DNA of 64,000 nucleotides from assembly GCA_028277885.1 (NCBI GenBank), contig JANQFK010000086.1, positions 1 to 64,000 of the forward strand, in the 5' to 3' direction. The notes beneath the pieces were generated by a model. The model did not search any database, was not told the DNA's origin, and worked only from the letters and a program-made list of their open reading frames with translations. Below, piece by piece: positions 15,423 through 23,425 of this stretch (positions are counted from its first letter, which is position 1; each line of letters opens with the position of its first letter). The position numbers were made by a program, and so were the translations under genes. Origin of the DNA: Myxococcota bacterium (GTDB lineage Bacteria > Myxococcota_A > UBA9160 > UBA6930).

Positions 15423-16286
15423 TCAGGCCAGCTTAGCAACGACCGCATCGCTGAACGCGCCGAGGGTGCGCTTCAGGCCCTCGAGGTCGGCCTCGCCGCA
15501 GCCCACCAGCATGCGGGCGATTCCGGCGTCCTGGTAGGCGCGCGCCGTGTCGAGATCCGGCGCGCCCGGGCGGGTGATCTCGATGGCGGCCGGGTCGCGC
15601 CCGGCCTCGCGGGCCGCCTCCTCCATGGTCTTGCGCAGCGCGGCCAGCGCCTCGGCGCCGCCGCCCAGCGGGATGAAGCCGTCGCCGAGGCGTCCGGCAC
15701 GCCGCGCCGCCGCCGCGCTGTGGCCTCCCACGAGGATGGGCACGCCCTCCTCGCGGACCGGATGCGGGCTGCACTTCACCTCCTGGAAGCGCACGTGCTC
15801 GCCCTCGAAGCTCGCGACGGGATCGCGCCACAGCGCCCGCATGGCGGGGATGAACTCGTCGGCGCGCTTCCCGCGCTTCTCGAAGGGGGTCCCCAGCGCC
15901 TCGGACTCCTCGCGCAGCCAGCCGATCCCCACGCCGAGGCGCAGCCGCCCGCCCGAGAGCCGGTCGAGGGTCGCCGCCGCCTTGGCGAGCACCAGCGGGT
16001 TGTGCTGGGGAAGGATCACCACGTAGGTGCCGAGCACGAGCTCCGGGCTCGCGGCGCCCAGCCAGGTGAGCCACAGCAGCGGGTCCGGAAGCGGCGCGTC
16101 CGGGATCGGCATGCGGCCGCTCTTCGCGTAGGGGTAGGTGGACGCGTAGGCGGCGGGCATCACCACGTGCTCCGCCGCCCACACCGACTCGAAGCCGAGC
16201 TCGACGGTGAGGCGCGCCAGGCCCGCGGCGTACTCCGGGTCCTCGACGGGCGCCACCTGGTAGGGCGGGATCAGTCCGAACTTCAT
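15423..16286 (-). CDS. LLM class (F420-type) oxidoreductase
   Basis: A 287-residue luciferase-like TIM-barrel protein of the TIGR03619-type group. It starts MKFGLIPPYQVAPVEDPEYA and contains the typical VWAAEHVVMP, LDRLSGGRLRLGVGIGWLREE and HPVREEGVPILVGGHS. Members use F420 or FMN. It is the first gene of the minus-strand fadE30-ipdF-MaoC operon. A member of this group (Rv3520c) also belongs to the mycobacterial cholesterol region, so a steroid-linked redox step is plausible. The exact substrate cannot be read. Confidence 0.8.
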   Translation of the reverse strand: MKFGLIPPYQVAPVEDPEYAAGLARLTVELGFESVWAAEHVVMPAAYASTYPYAKSGRMPIPDAPLPDPLLWLTWLGAASPELVLGTYVVILPQHNPLVLAKAAATLDRLSGGRLRLGVGIGWLREESEALGTPFEKRGKRADEFIPAMRALWRDPVASFEGEHVRFQEVKCSPHPVREEGVPILVGGHSAAAARRAGRLGDGFIPLGGGAEALAALRKTMEEAAREAGRDPAAIEITRPGAPDLDTARAYQDAGIARMLVGCGEADLEGLKRTLGAFSDAVVAKLA

Positions 16287-16720
16287 GGCGTCGGGGCAAC
16301 GCTACCCCAGCGCCGCGAAGCGAGGTACCACCAGCCCCGGGATCGCGATCCGACTGCCCCAGTTCGCGGAGACGCGGGGTCCTCCGACGGTGAAGTCTTC
16401 CAAGGAGCCCACGGTCTGCCCGATCTCGTTCTTCAGGGACACCCGGGCGCGCGCGGCCGGCACGGCCTTGCGCCCGCTGTCGCGTGATGCCTCACGCGAA
16501 AAGATGGAACGTGATCTCATCGTTCCCGGCGTGGCGGACGCCGAGGCGCGCCGCAGCTCTGCGTACGTGGAGCGGAAGCACGGTCCGACCTGATCGGTCG
16601 AGCCATGTGAACTGGTTCACACCCCCGAATGGGCCGCCGAGACTCTTGCGTGCGTGGTTTCCTGACACGCGACGAGCGGAGCTGCCACTCTCGCTTCTAG
16701 ACGATCGCCAGGAGAAGCTC
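16287..16720. other. Gap at the left edge of the island, with a possible truncated ORF
   Basis: No gene can be assigned. On the minus strand 16302-16520 is open for 72 codons and stops 15 bp before the LLM start, as an upstream operon member would. Its C-terminal half looks protein-like while its N-terminal part does not, so it may be the 3' remnant of a gene cut by the island. Composition shifts from GC-rich to less GC-rich around 16521-16620. The palindrome at 16606-16621 lies here. Confidence 0.4.
16606..16621 (+). promoter_or_regulatory. 16-bp palindrome, likely operator of the island operon
   Basis: TGTGAAC and GTTCACA flank TG: perfect 7-bp arms, 99 bp upstream of the first island gene. 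Size and symmetry suit a dimeric repressor. The AACnnGTT core is shared with the KstR site, but the outer T and A of that consensus are absent. Confidence 0.5.
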
Positions 16721-17107
16721 TTGCAGGAACACGAAGACTCGCACGACGAAGCCGCTCCCGTCAGCTCGGAGACGCTTGCAGAGGAGATCGACGACGATCG
16801 GGAAGGCCCTCTGATCGTTGCGGTCGGCGACCCCGACGAGGAACCCGAAGCCTCGGACTCCCGGGTTGCCTTCTCCGGGCCCTGTGTCGGGATCTGCGAG
16901 AGCCTCGTCGGCTTCGACAACCTCAGCGCCAGGAAGAGCCTGCGGGATCTCCTCCGGGGAAAGCTCTTTCCGGAGATGGAGGCGAGCACGCGGCTCGCCA
17001 TCGCCGAGGCGATCGTCAATGAGCTGATGACCGCGGATGCGCAATCCGACGAGTGCCGCTCTCTGCTCGACGAGGTGTCGGATCTACTTCTGGAGCTGGA
17101 CGGGTAG
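16721..17107 (+). CDS. Small acidic protein, first gene of the island
   Basis: A 128-residue protein of unknown function. I start it at the TTG at 16721 because AGGAG lies 6 bases upstream, although the frame is open from 16484. The N-terminal 60 residues are Glu/Asp-rich and low complexity (SSETLAEEIDDDREGP). A short segment FSGPCVGICESLVGFD with two cysteines follows, then a helical C-terminus (ASTRLAIAEAIVNELM). No signal peptide. The acidity and position would fit an immunity protein, chaperone or adaptor for the larger products, but nothing proves this. It ends 14 bp before the next gene. Confidence 0.6.
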   Translation: MQEHEDSHDEAAPVSSETLAEEIDDDREGPLIVAVGDPDEEPEASDSRVAFSGPCVGICESLVGFDNLSARKSLRDLLRGKLFPEMEASTRLAIAEAIVNELMTADAQSDECRSLLDEVSDLLLELDG

Positions 17108-17121
17108 CAGGAGGCAGAGGA

Positions 17122-18039
17122 ATGCCCGCTACCCTTCGACTATACGAGCATCCGAACTTCGAAGGACGCTCACTGCTCGCTTCCTCGCGCTTCTCGAGAC
17201 GCTATCGACACGTCTCGATCCAGGACCTCGGACGATCCGGGCTGAATGACCGACTCAGCTCGTTCCGACTCGCCACCCGCTCCGAGCCCCGTGGATACGT
17301 TCTCGTCTTCGCCGAACATCCGACGGGGAACCTCCACGAAGAGTATCCCTACCACAATCGGTTCGACGTCTACTCGATCGGGTCGTCCAACGATCTCGAC
17401 CTCCGCCAGATCTCCTCGCGAATGAACGATCGGGTGAGCGACATACTCCTCATCCGCCGAGCCCGCTTGGAGGTCGCCTTCTTCCTGGACAACGAGCGGG
17501 TCAAGCGCGACCTGGTCGAACCTGCGGTGCGGCAGATCGAGCCCCTCGCACGTGCGGCGAACAGTCGATTTCGAAGCATCCGCGTCGGCCAGGTGGCGAC
17601 GCGCCTCGTCGCCAGGCCCGCGGTCGCACCCAATCGGGTGCTGCTCGGGATCAACATGGACTTCGACGTCTTCGTCCGTCGACCGGTCAATCGACCCGTG
17701 GACGGCGATCTGGAGATCCTCTTCTCGGTCGAGGCGGGAGCGGCCGGTGCGGGCGTCGCGTTTCGGTTCCGAGGCTTCCGCTTCGACGCAGACGCCCGCC
17801 GCAGGGTTCGGAAGCGGGTCGAGGGCATCATGGCCCAGATCCTCTCGAACGAACGGATTCGCAGGTCCTTCGAACGCTCTCTCGCGGACGAGGTCAACTC
17901 CTTCCTGCCGGGCACGACTCTCGAGGGGGCGTACGTCCTGCCGGGGAATGCGAACCGATACCGCCGGGACGCGACCGCCTACGCCGGAGATCAAGCCACG
18001 AGCGGTGTCTCGATCGTCTTCGTCTGCGACAACGTGTAG
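17122..18039 (+). CDS. Beta/gamma-crystallin-like protein
   Basis: A 305-residue protein; ATG at 17122 follows AGGAGG. Residues 5-50 form a Greek-key-like motif (LYEHPNFEGRSLL ... LNDRLSSFRL), and residues 57-112 a second one ending in MNDRVSDILLIRR. NDRLSS and NDRVSD match the calcium-binding (N/D)(N/D)xx(S/T)S pattern of beta/gamma crystallins, the second lacking the final serine. The remaining 190 residues are not recognised; they contain VEAGAAGAGVAFRFRGFRF and a basic helix near residue 240. No signal peptide or membrane helix. It may be a calcium-stabilised structural or cell-binding component. It is encoded in the island operon. Confidence 0.7.
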   Translation: MPATLRLYEHPNFEGRSLLASSRFSRRYRHVSIQDLGRSGLNDRLSSFRLATRSEPRGYVLVFAEHPTGNLHEEYPYHNRFDVYSIGSSNDLDLRQISSRMNDRVSDILLIRRARLEVAFFLDNERVKRDLVEPAVRQIEPLARAANSRFRSIRVGQVATRLVARPAVAPNRVLLGINMDFDVFVRRPVNRPVDGDLEILFSVEAGAAGAGVAFRFRGFRFDADARRRVRKRVEGIMAQILSNERIRRSFERSLADEVNSFLPGTTLEGAYVLPGNANRYRRDATAYAGDQATSGVSIVFVCDNV

Positions 18040-18118
18040 CTCGTGGTCGATTGCTGCGTCCGACGTGCTTCGCGGAGTCGCCCGTCGCTAGACCAGCAGA
18101 CAGCCGAGGTAGAAGGGC

Positions 18119-19213
18119 ATGGCCATAACCGCAATCGTCAACTTTCCCGGTACCAACAAGATCTATGCGTTTCAGGGGAACCAGTACAGCCGCCTGACTC
18201 AGGATGGCTCCACGGCACCGGCCGTACTGGACTCCGGGTATCCGAAGCAGATTGCGGAACTCCCTCTTCCCGTGATCGGCGATGGCCCGATCGACGCCGC
18301 GTACACGCTCGGAACCTCGTCCTCTAGGATCCTATTCGTGAAGGGAACGGACGTCGTCGTGTTCCGATGTGCATCGGGCCTCGAGAGTGGGATCTCGAAC
18401 GTGAATACGACCGATTTGTCGGACAAGTCCGCGCTGGGCATTCCCTTTGCAGCTTTGGAAGACGGGATGGATGCGGCAGCGCTCACCGGCTTCTCCCACA
18501 CCCACTACTTCCGCGGAACCGAGTACTTTCACTTCAACGTGCCATTCGGACCGGCGGAAACCCTGTCGATCGACGCCCTGCCCTGGGGCGGCTTCGCGGC
18601 CGACGGAGTCGATGCTGTGCTCTCCTACGGGCGCAAGACCTTCGTCTTCGCTGGTGATGAGTACATTCGCTTCGACAGCCCTTCCTCGTCGTTCTCGGAT
18701 GTGGTGGTCGATCCGGGCTTCCCGCTACCCATTGCGCGCGACTGGCCCTTTGGCTTCGACGGGGTCCCGGATCTGTCGATCAGCGAGGCCCAGCTGGAGG
18801 AGCTCATCCAGCCCGACGCCTTCCGGGACCGGCTCCGCTCCGTTCCTCCGCCCTTCAAGAGGCTGAAGTACGAGGACGACGGCGACGGAAGCTTCGTCGA
18901 CGAAGAGAAGGACGAGACGCTCGCGCAGTACGTGGCCTTCTCGGACCGCATGCCGGAGGCGCTTCGCACGAGCATCGAGCGACTCGCAACCCAGGTGGAC
19001 AACGATGATCTCGTCGTGCCTCTCGAACCCGAGGCGCTCGCACGGCTCGGACTCGAGATCGACGACGACGGGAACCTGGTCGAGAAGCGATTCGGCGAGG
19101 ACATCTGGAGAAGGTTGGGCCTGATCGCGAAGGGCCCTCCCTACTTCGCCCTCGACATCCCGGCCGACGACATCGCCACGCTTGCGAAGCTGCTGCTGGG
19201 CGAGGACACATGA
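18119..19213 (+). CDS. Hemopexin-repeat (four-bladed propeller) protein
   Basis: A 364-residue protein. Four repeats of hemopexin type are visible at about residues 14, 70, 128 and 173 (KIYAFQGNQYSRL, RILFVKGTDVVVFR, HYFRGTEYFHFN, KTFVFAGDEYIRFD), each of the pattern hydrophobic strand, F/G turn, Y-x-R/H-F. The spacing of 45-60 residues fits one four-bladed propeller. Residues 215-364 are acidic and helical (DDGDGSFVDEEKDET) with no known domain. No signal peptide is seen, so secretion would need another route. Bacterial hemopexin domains bind protein, glycan or metal, for example in insect toxins. It is part of the island operon. Confidence 0.75.
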   Translation: MAITAIVNFPGTNKIYAFQGNQYSRLTQDGSTAPAVLDSGYPKQIAELPLPVIGDGPIDAAYTLGTSSSRILFVKGTDVVVFRCASGLESGISNVNTTDLSDKSALGIPFAALEDGMDAAALTGFSHTHYFRGTEYFHFNVPFGPAETLSIDALPWGGFAADGVDAVLSYGRKTFVFAGDEYIRFDSPSSSFSDVVVDPGFPLPIARDWPFGFDGVPDLSISEAQLEELIQPDAFRDRLRSVPPPFKRLKYEDDGDGSFVDEEKDETLAQYVAFSDRMPEALRTSIERLATQVDNDDLVVPLEPEALARLGLEIDDDGNLVEKRFGEDIWRRLGLIAKGPPYFALDIPADDIATLAKLLLGEDT

Positions 19214-19241
19214 CAGCCCACCGACCGAAGGGGAGCCGATC

Positions 19242-21731
19242 GTGGCAGAAGGCCGCTCCGTAGACGAGATCCTCGAGCTGGTGCGGACGCCCTTGCCGTC
19301 CGCTGCCGACCCCAACGACCCCGCCCGATCCATCGCCGGCTTCAGCATTCCGAGGGGGCCGGCCGACCAGGTGGCCTTCCGCGACGTGCAGCAGCTGTAC
19401 ATCGCCTTGGACAGCGTTTGGGCGACGGTTCTGGACGAGCAGCTCGTTCAGCAGCTCTCCGAAGCCTGCTACGAGCTCTGGAACTACGCACGGGAAGTCC
19501 TGGGTCCGGGGGATGGCGTCCGTCCGGCGCCGCCCATGACGCTCGCCACCTTTCGGCTGGAAATGTCGAAGGCGGTCCAGAAGAACAACCTCTTCGACAT
19601 CCTCAGGGGACTCGAGGCGCTCTATGCGCGTCTCGAGAACAGGCCGTTGTCGGCTCGCAGCATCGTGAAGCATGCGCTCGACCTGATCGACCTGCCCCGG
19701 CGTCAGGCCAGCGCCCTCGCTGCATCGACCGGCGCGTTCCCGACGGAGGCGGAACGCAGGGCCACCCTCGCGCCGCCGTGGGCGTCGAGCGCCGAGTCGC
19801 TTGCCGACCTGAACGAGATCGCGAACCAGGGCCATACCTTCACGGTCTTCCACAAGAACGCGGTCAACTACGGGATCGAGGTCGAATACCGGCAGGAGTG
19901 GCACCCCGGCCCGTACCAGACCGGCCGGCTCGTCAAGACCGTGCCGCTCGCGCCGGGCGAGACCCGGACCTACCGCACGACACGAAAGACGAGTCTCACC
20001 CGCACGGAGTCGGTCTCTACGAAGATCACGAGCATGGACGAGTCCGAGTCGAGCAGCTCGCAGAAGGATCTGGCGGACATCCAGGAAGCCCAGAGGAAGC
20101 AGACGGACTTCTCCCTGAACGGATCGTACTCGGGCTTCGGCGCGTCCCTGGCCACCCAGGTGAGCACTTCTGCGAGCAAGGAGTCCAAGGTCCAGAAGCA
20201 GAAGATGGCCGAGTCGACCGAGAAGGCCGCGAACTCCGTCAACCAGAGCCGCGAGCTGGAGGTCAAGGTATCGAGCGCGGAGAGCACGGAGGAGTTCGCC
20301 GAGGGTGTGCTCTCGAACCCGAACAACGAGCTCACCGTCACCTACCTGTTCTACGAGCTCGCGCGCCGCTATCGGGTCTTCCAGAGAATCAGGAAAGTCA
20401 CCCCGCTGGTGTTCGTGGCGCTGGAGATGCCTCAACCGCGCGAGATCACCCGGGAATGGGTGCTCCGCTACGAATGGATCATCCGACGAAACCTGATGGA
20501 TGATTCCTTCGAGGAGCATCTCGACCTGATCCACAACTCCACGCTCCCCAGCCTCGAGAAGAGGATCCCGGTGCTGAAGCGGGAGATCGATGCAGAGAAG
20601 GAACGTCTACAGGAGATCGAGCTGGACATCGAGGTGAACGACGCGCAGCTGACCGAGCGTCGAAAGGAGTACCTGGCCGCGCAGGCCCTGTTCTCGGGAA
20701 GCCCACGCCGGCGCAAGAGTCGTGTGGCGGCCCGACGGATCACGGCGGCGCAGCAGTCCACCGAGGAAGCGCTCGAGTTCGAGCTCGAAGACGAAAGGGA
20801 GCTGGACGAGGCTCTCCGGCAATCGGCGCAGAGGATCTCGCTCCTCAGCGAGCGACTGCTGGACATGGAGGACGAGTTCGAGTACGCGAAGCGGCTGGTC
20901 GACCAGCTCCTTCTCCACATCAAGGACAACATCCTCCACTACATCCAGGCGATCTGGCGCGCCGAGCCCCCGCAGCAACAGCTCTTGCGGCAGTTCGAAC
21001 GCAACATTCCATGGCCGAAGTTCCGTTACGACAATATCCGAGCGGAATGGGTGACTCGGGACAATGCCCCGGAGCGTTTGCGTCGATTCCCCATTCCGGA
21101 GCGGGGATTGGTGAAGCTGGGACAGGTCCTGCCGAAGGAGGTCCTCATCGAGAACCGGCGCCTGGCCGAGGTCGCGGATCTGGGTTCTCCGAGAGGATTC
21201 TTCGGCAACTACGTGATCTATCCGCTGCTCGAGGAGAACCGTGTCACCGCCCACATGCTGAAGCCCTACATCGACCCGGCGAACGGAAGCGTCGTCGATC
21301 CCTCGGACGACGCGGGGATCGACTGGAAGGGAATCTTCGAGCGTCTCTCGGACGTGGACGAGCGCGAGAAGCTGAAGCAGCCGCCGAACCCGCTGACGGA
21401 GACCCAGATCCAGCAGCTCCAAGATGCCGCAAGAGCCGTCATCGAGTCCTCTGCCGTGTCCGACGAGGTCGTGGTGTCCAGCGGCCAGCTCTTCATCGAA
21501 GCTCTTCCGGGCACCCATCCGCTGCTCGAGGACTTCAAGCTGCGGCATCGAGCGGTGGACGTACAGCGCGCGATGAACGAGACCGACGCCCTGGGTCTCG
21601 AGAACTACCGCATGGCCGCGCGCCTGGCCGAAGGGGACACCTCGGATCCGAGCGTCGACAGGTACATACGAGTGGACACCGAGCGGGATCCCGACGTTAC
21701 GTTGCCCATCGATGAGGACGAGTCTTCGTAG
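19242..21731 (+). CDS. Large coiled-coil protein of unknown family
   Basis: An 829-residue protein. I start it at the GTG at 19242 (GGGGAG 6 bases upstream) rather than further upstream inside the propeller gene. Layout: helical N-domain (1-165); beta-rich stretch (about 195-255) with FTVFHKNAVNYGIEVEY; Ser/Glu/Lys-rich helix with a small Gly/Ser/Ala patch (255-355); a conserved-looking NPNNELTVTYLFYELARRYR (358 on); long coiled coil (about 436-572); C-domain (575-829) with LFIEALPGTHPLLEDFKLRH near 749. There is no signal peptide and no clear membrane helix. It looks like a structural or delivery protein, a carrier for its neighbours, but I do not recognise a named family. Confidence 0.75.
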   Translation: MAEGRSVDEILELVRTPLPSAADPNDPARSIAGFSIPRGPADQVAFRDVQQLYIALDSVWATVLDEQLVQQLSEACYELWNYAREVLGPGDGVRPAPPMTLATFRLEMSKAVQKNNLFDILRGLEALYARLENRPLSARSIVKHALDLIDLPRRQASALAASTGAFPTEAERRATLAPPWASSAESLADLNEIANQGHTFTVFHKNAVNYGIEVEYRQEWHPGPYQTGRLVKTVPLAPGETRTYRTTRKTSLTRTESVSTKITSMDESESSSSQKDLADIQEAQRKQTDFSLNGSYSGFGASLATQVSTSASKESKVQKQKMAESTEKAANSVNQSRELEVKVSSAESTEEFAEGVLSNPNNELTVTYLFYELARRYRVFQRIRKVTPLVFVALEMPQPREITREWVLRYEWIIRRNLMDDSFEEHLDLIHNSTLPSLEKRIPVLKREIDAEKERLQEIELDIEVNDAQLTERRKEYLAAQALFSGSPRRRKSRVAARRITAAQQSTEEALEFELEDERELDEALRQSAQRISLLSERLLDMEDEFEYAKRLVDQLLLHIKDNILHYIQAIWRAEPPQQQLLRQFERNIPWPKFRYDNIRAEWVTRDNAPERLRRFPIPERGLVKLGQVLPKEVLIENRRLAEVADLGSPRGFFGNYVIYPLLEENRVTAHMLKPYIDPANGSVVDPSDDAGIDWKGIFERLSDVDEREKLKQPPNPLTETQIQQLQDAARAVIESSAVSDEVVVSSGQLFIEALPGTHPLLEDFKLRHRAVDVQRAMNETDALGLENYRMAARLAEGDTSDPSVDRYIRVDTERDPDVTLPIDEDESS

Positions 21732-21811
21732 GACCCGGGGGCGAGCCCGAGCGCGAACCTGCGTGCGGGCGCGGTACGAACGTCGACGCACATCCACCGG
21801 GAGCTCCTGAC

Positions 21812-23380
21812 ATGACGTCGCTGCCTGCGCCGGAGAGCATCCAGGACCGGGCAAGGCGCATCGGGCATTTCTTGCGAATGCAGCGGGAGCCCGACCCGGT
21901 CGTTGCCACATACAGGCAGTACGAAGACGGCGAGGGCCTGAAGGTCGACGCGTTGAGGGCGCTCTGGCGCCGGGATCGTCGCCTCGTCGAGCGACGCCTC
22001 CTAGACGACGCCTCCCGCCTGGTGGAAGGCGCCCTTCTCGAGAGCCGTCGGGTCTTGGCCGAGGTTTCGGACCGCTTGCGTCCCTTTCGCAAGGATCTCG
22101 GAATGAAGGCCACTTACCTGCACGAGACCCACGTTCTGCGCGGAAGACGATCCCTTCCCAGGCAAGGGGGAGCGAGCACGGTCGTCGGCTGGTCGGGCCT
22201 CAAGAGCCCGAAGTCGCGTCGGGTCTTCGATCAGTACCCGATCCTCCTGGTTCTGCCCCACGTGTATCCGAGGGGTGGTGTGCCAAGGGATGGAATGGAG
22301 GTCCTCACCGCGTGCCGTGAGCACCTGAGAAGGCAGGTGACCAACCTTGCGAGTGAGTTCCGGGAGCCGAGCCGGGTCCCCTGGGACCAGTATGGGCCAC
22401 TTCTCGCCCACGCCTTCGACATCGCGCCATGGTCCCAGGGCGTGGATCCGAGAGTACTGGCCTGGGTGAGCCCGGAGACCAGACCGGATCGAGTCGACTC
22501 CCTTGCTACGGTGCTTTCCCTGGGTCTCATCGCGGCTGCCCTGGCCGGCGCGCCCGTTTCGGCTGGAGTGGCCCTGGCCGCCGCGATCACAGAGGCCGTC
22601 GTCGACTCCCGATCGTTCCTGAAGGCTCTCGAACAGGACGATCGGTCGGCTCGCATCAATCTCGCCCTCGAGACGATCACCGGCGGAGCGGGCATCCGGA
22701 GCACGGGGAACATCAGGGCCGTCGCAATGCAGGTGATCGGGCTGCGAATCCTTGGCGCGGCGGCCTCCAAGGCAGTCGGTCGAGCACCGAGAGGGAGAGA
22801 GCGAGGCGCGGCAGAGGGAGGCGAGACGCTCCCCCCGTCGGGCGGCAGTTCCGATTCTCCGAGTGCGCGGAGTCTCGAACGGCCCAGCTCCGGAAGGCCG
22901 GGGGCGGGCTCGCGGATGACCCGACCGGAGCATCGGAGTACGGGGCCGGAGGCAGGGGGGATCGACGCCGAGACACCCGGCGTGCTCAGGGCCAGGGGTG
23001 GTGGAGTCTCCCCGGCCGAGCCTGCGCTCCGTTTCGAAGGGCGCACGGTCCTGGTAGACGAGAACCTGAGTCCGACGCTCGTGCCGATTCTCCGATCTCA
23101 GGGATTCAATGCCGAGCGCGTCGTACTCGAGGAAGCGGACGCCATCATCGCCAAGCAGGCCGCGAGGGATGGCTCGATCGTGTTGACCAACAATCTCAGG
23201 GACATCGAGAAGGTGTCGGGGTTCAAGCGTGACGAGCTGGTCGTCATCGGAGTCGAGTCGGGCCTGTCCAGCCGGGCCGCGCGGGTAGAGCTCACCAGGC
23301 AGCTCCTGAACCTCTCCGAGCGAGCCGCGCTCAACCCGTCCGTGCTCTCGCCAGGGAAGCCGATCATCCTGAAGCCCTAG
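21812..23380 (+). CDS. Putative toxin with C-terminal DUF5615/Mut7-C-like PIN domain
   Basis: A 522-residue multidomain protein. Residues 1-230 are unknown and basic. A hydrophobic Ala/Gly-rich segment (231-264, LSLGLIAAALAGAPVSAGVA) is followed by ALETITGGAGI. Residues 327-405 are a Gly/Ser/Arg/Pro linker. The C-terminal 110 residues resemble DUF5615 PIN-like proteins: VLVDENLSPTLVPILRSQGF (Asp416), a middle Asp443, and VLTNNLRDIEKV (Asp464). PIN domains are metal-dependent RNases. Head, hydrophobic part, linker and C-terminal nuclease is the plan of polymorphic toxins. No immunity gene follows; the next gene is convergent. The toxin role is inferred. Confidence 0.7.
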   Translation: MTSLPAPESIQDRARRIGHFLRMQREPDPVVATYRQYEDGEGLKVDALRALWRRDRRLVERRLLDDASRLVEGALLESRRVLAEVSDRLRPFRKDLGMKATYLHETHVLRGRRSLPRQGGASTVVGWSGLKSPKSRRVFDQYPILLVLPHVYPRGGVPRDGMEVLTACREHLRRQVTNLASEFREPSRVPWDQYGPLLAHAFDIAPWSQGVDPRVLAWVSPETRPDRVDSLATVLSLGLIAAALAGAPVSAGVALAAAITEAVVDSRSFLKALEQDDRSARINLALETITGGAGIRSTGNIRAVAMQVIGLRILGAAASKAVGRAPRGRERGAAEGGETLPPSGGSSDSPSARSLERPSSGRPGAGSRMTRPEHRSTGPEAGGIDAETPGVLRARGGGVSPAEPALRFEGRTVLVDENLSPTLVPILRSQGFNAERVVLEEADAIIAKQAARDGSIVLTNNLRDIEKVSGFKRDELVVIGVESGLSSRAARVELTRQLLNLSERAALNPSVLSPGKPIILKP

Positions 23381-23381
23381 C

Positions 23382-23394
23382 AGTCCGTCGGACT
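23382..23394. terminator. Short hairpin after the island operon
   Basis: AGTCCG, T, CGGACT directly after the stop of the PIN-domain gene and before the convergent molybdopterin oxidoreductase. Short stem and no T run, so a weak terminator candidate. Confidence 0.3.
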
Positions 23395-23425
23395 CTCTGG
23401 CCCTGGAACGCGCTCCCTGCCCCCT

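Larger units (their letters stand above)
16521..23400 (+). other. Candidate genomic island with five co-directional genes
   Basis: All five genes run on the plus strand with gaps of 14-80 bp and share a composition unlike the flanks. For example, bases 17341-17400 hold 33 G+C of 60, against 45 of 60 at 2461-2520. None relates to lipid metabolism. No integrase, transposase, tRNA or direct repeats were found at the edges, so insertion is inferred from composition and content only. Confidence 0.6.

Noticed and set aside
16606-16621. Palindrome as a KstR operator
   Set aside because: The core AACnnGTT fits but the conserved outer T and A do not. It also lies before the island, not before a steroid gene.
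16484-16720. Longer N-terminus for the first island gene
   Set aside because: The frame is open but the residues are Arg/Trp/Pro-rich without a ribosome binding site, and the palindrome lies in it. The TTG at 16721 has AGGAG at good spacing.
16521-23400. Island as a Tc toxin, eCIS or prophage
   Set aside because: No Rhs/TcB-TcC, tail sheath, tube, baseplate, terminase, integrase or transposase gene is present. The hemopexin repeats alone are not enough.
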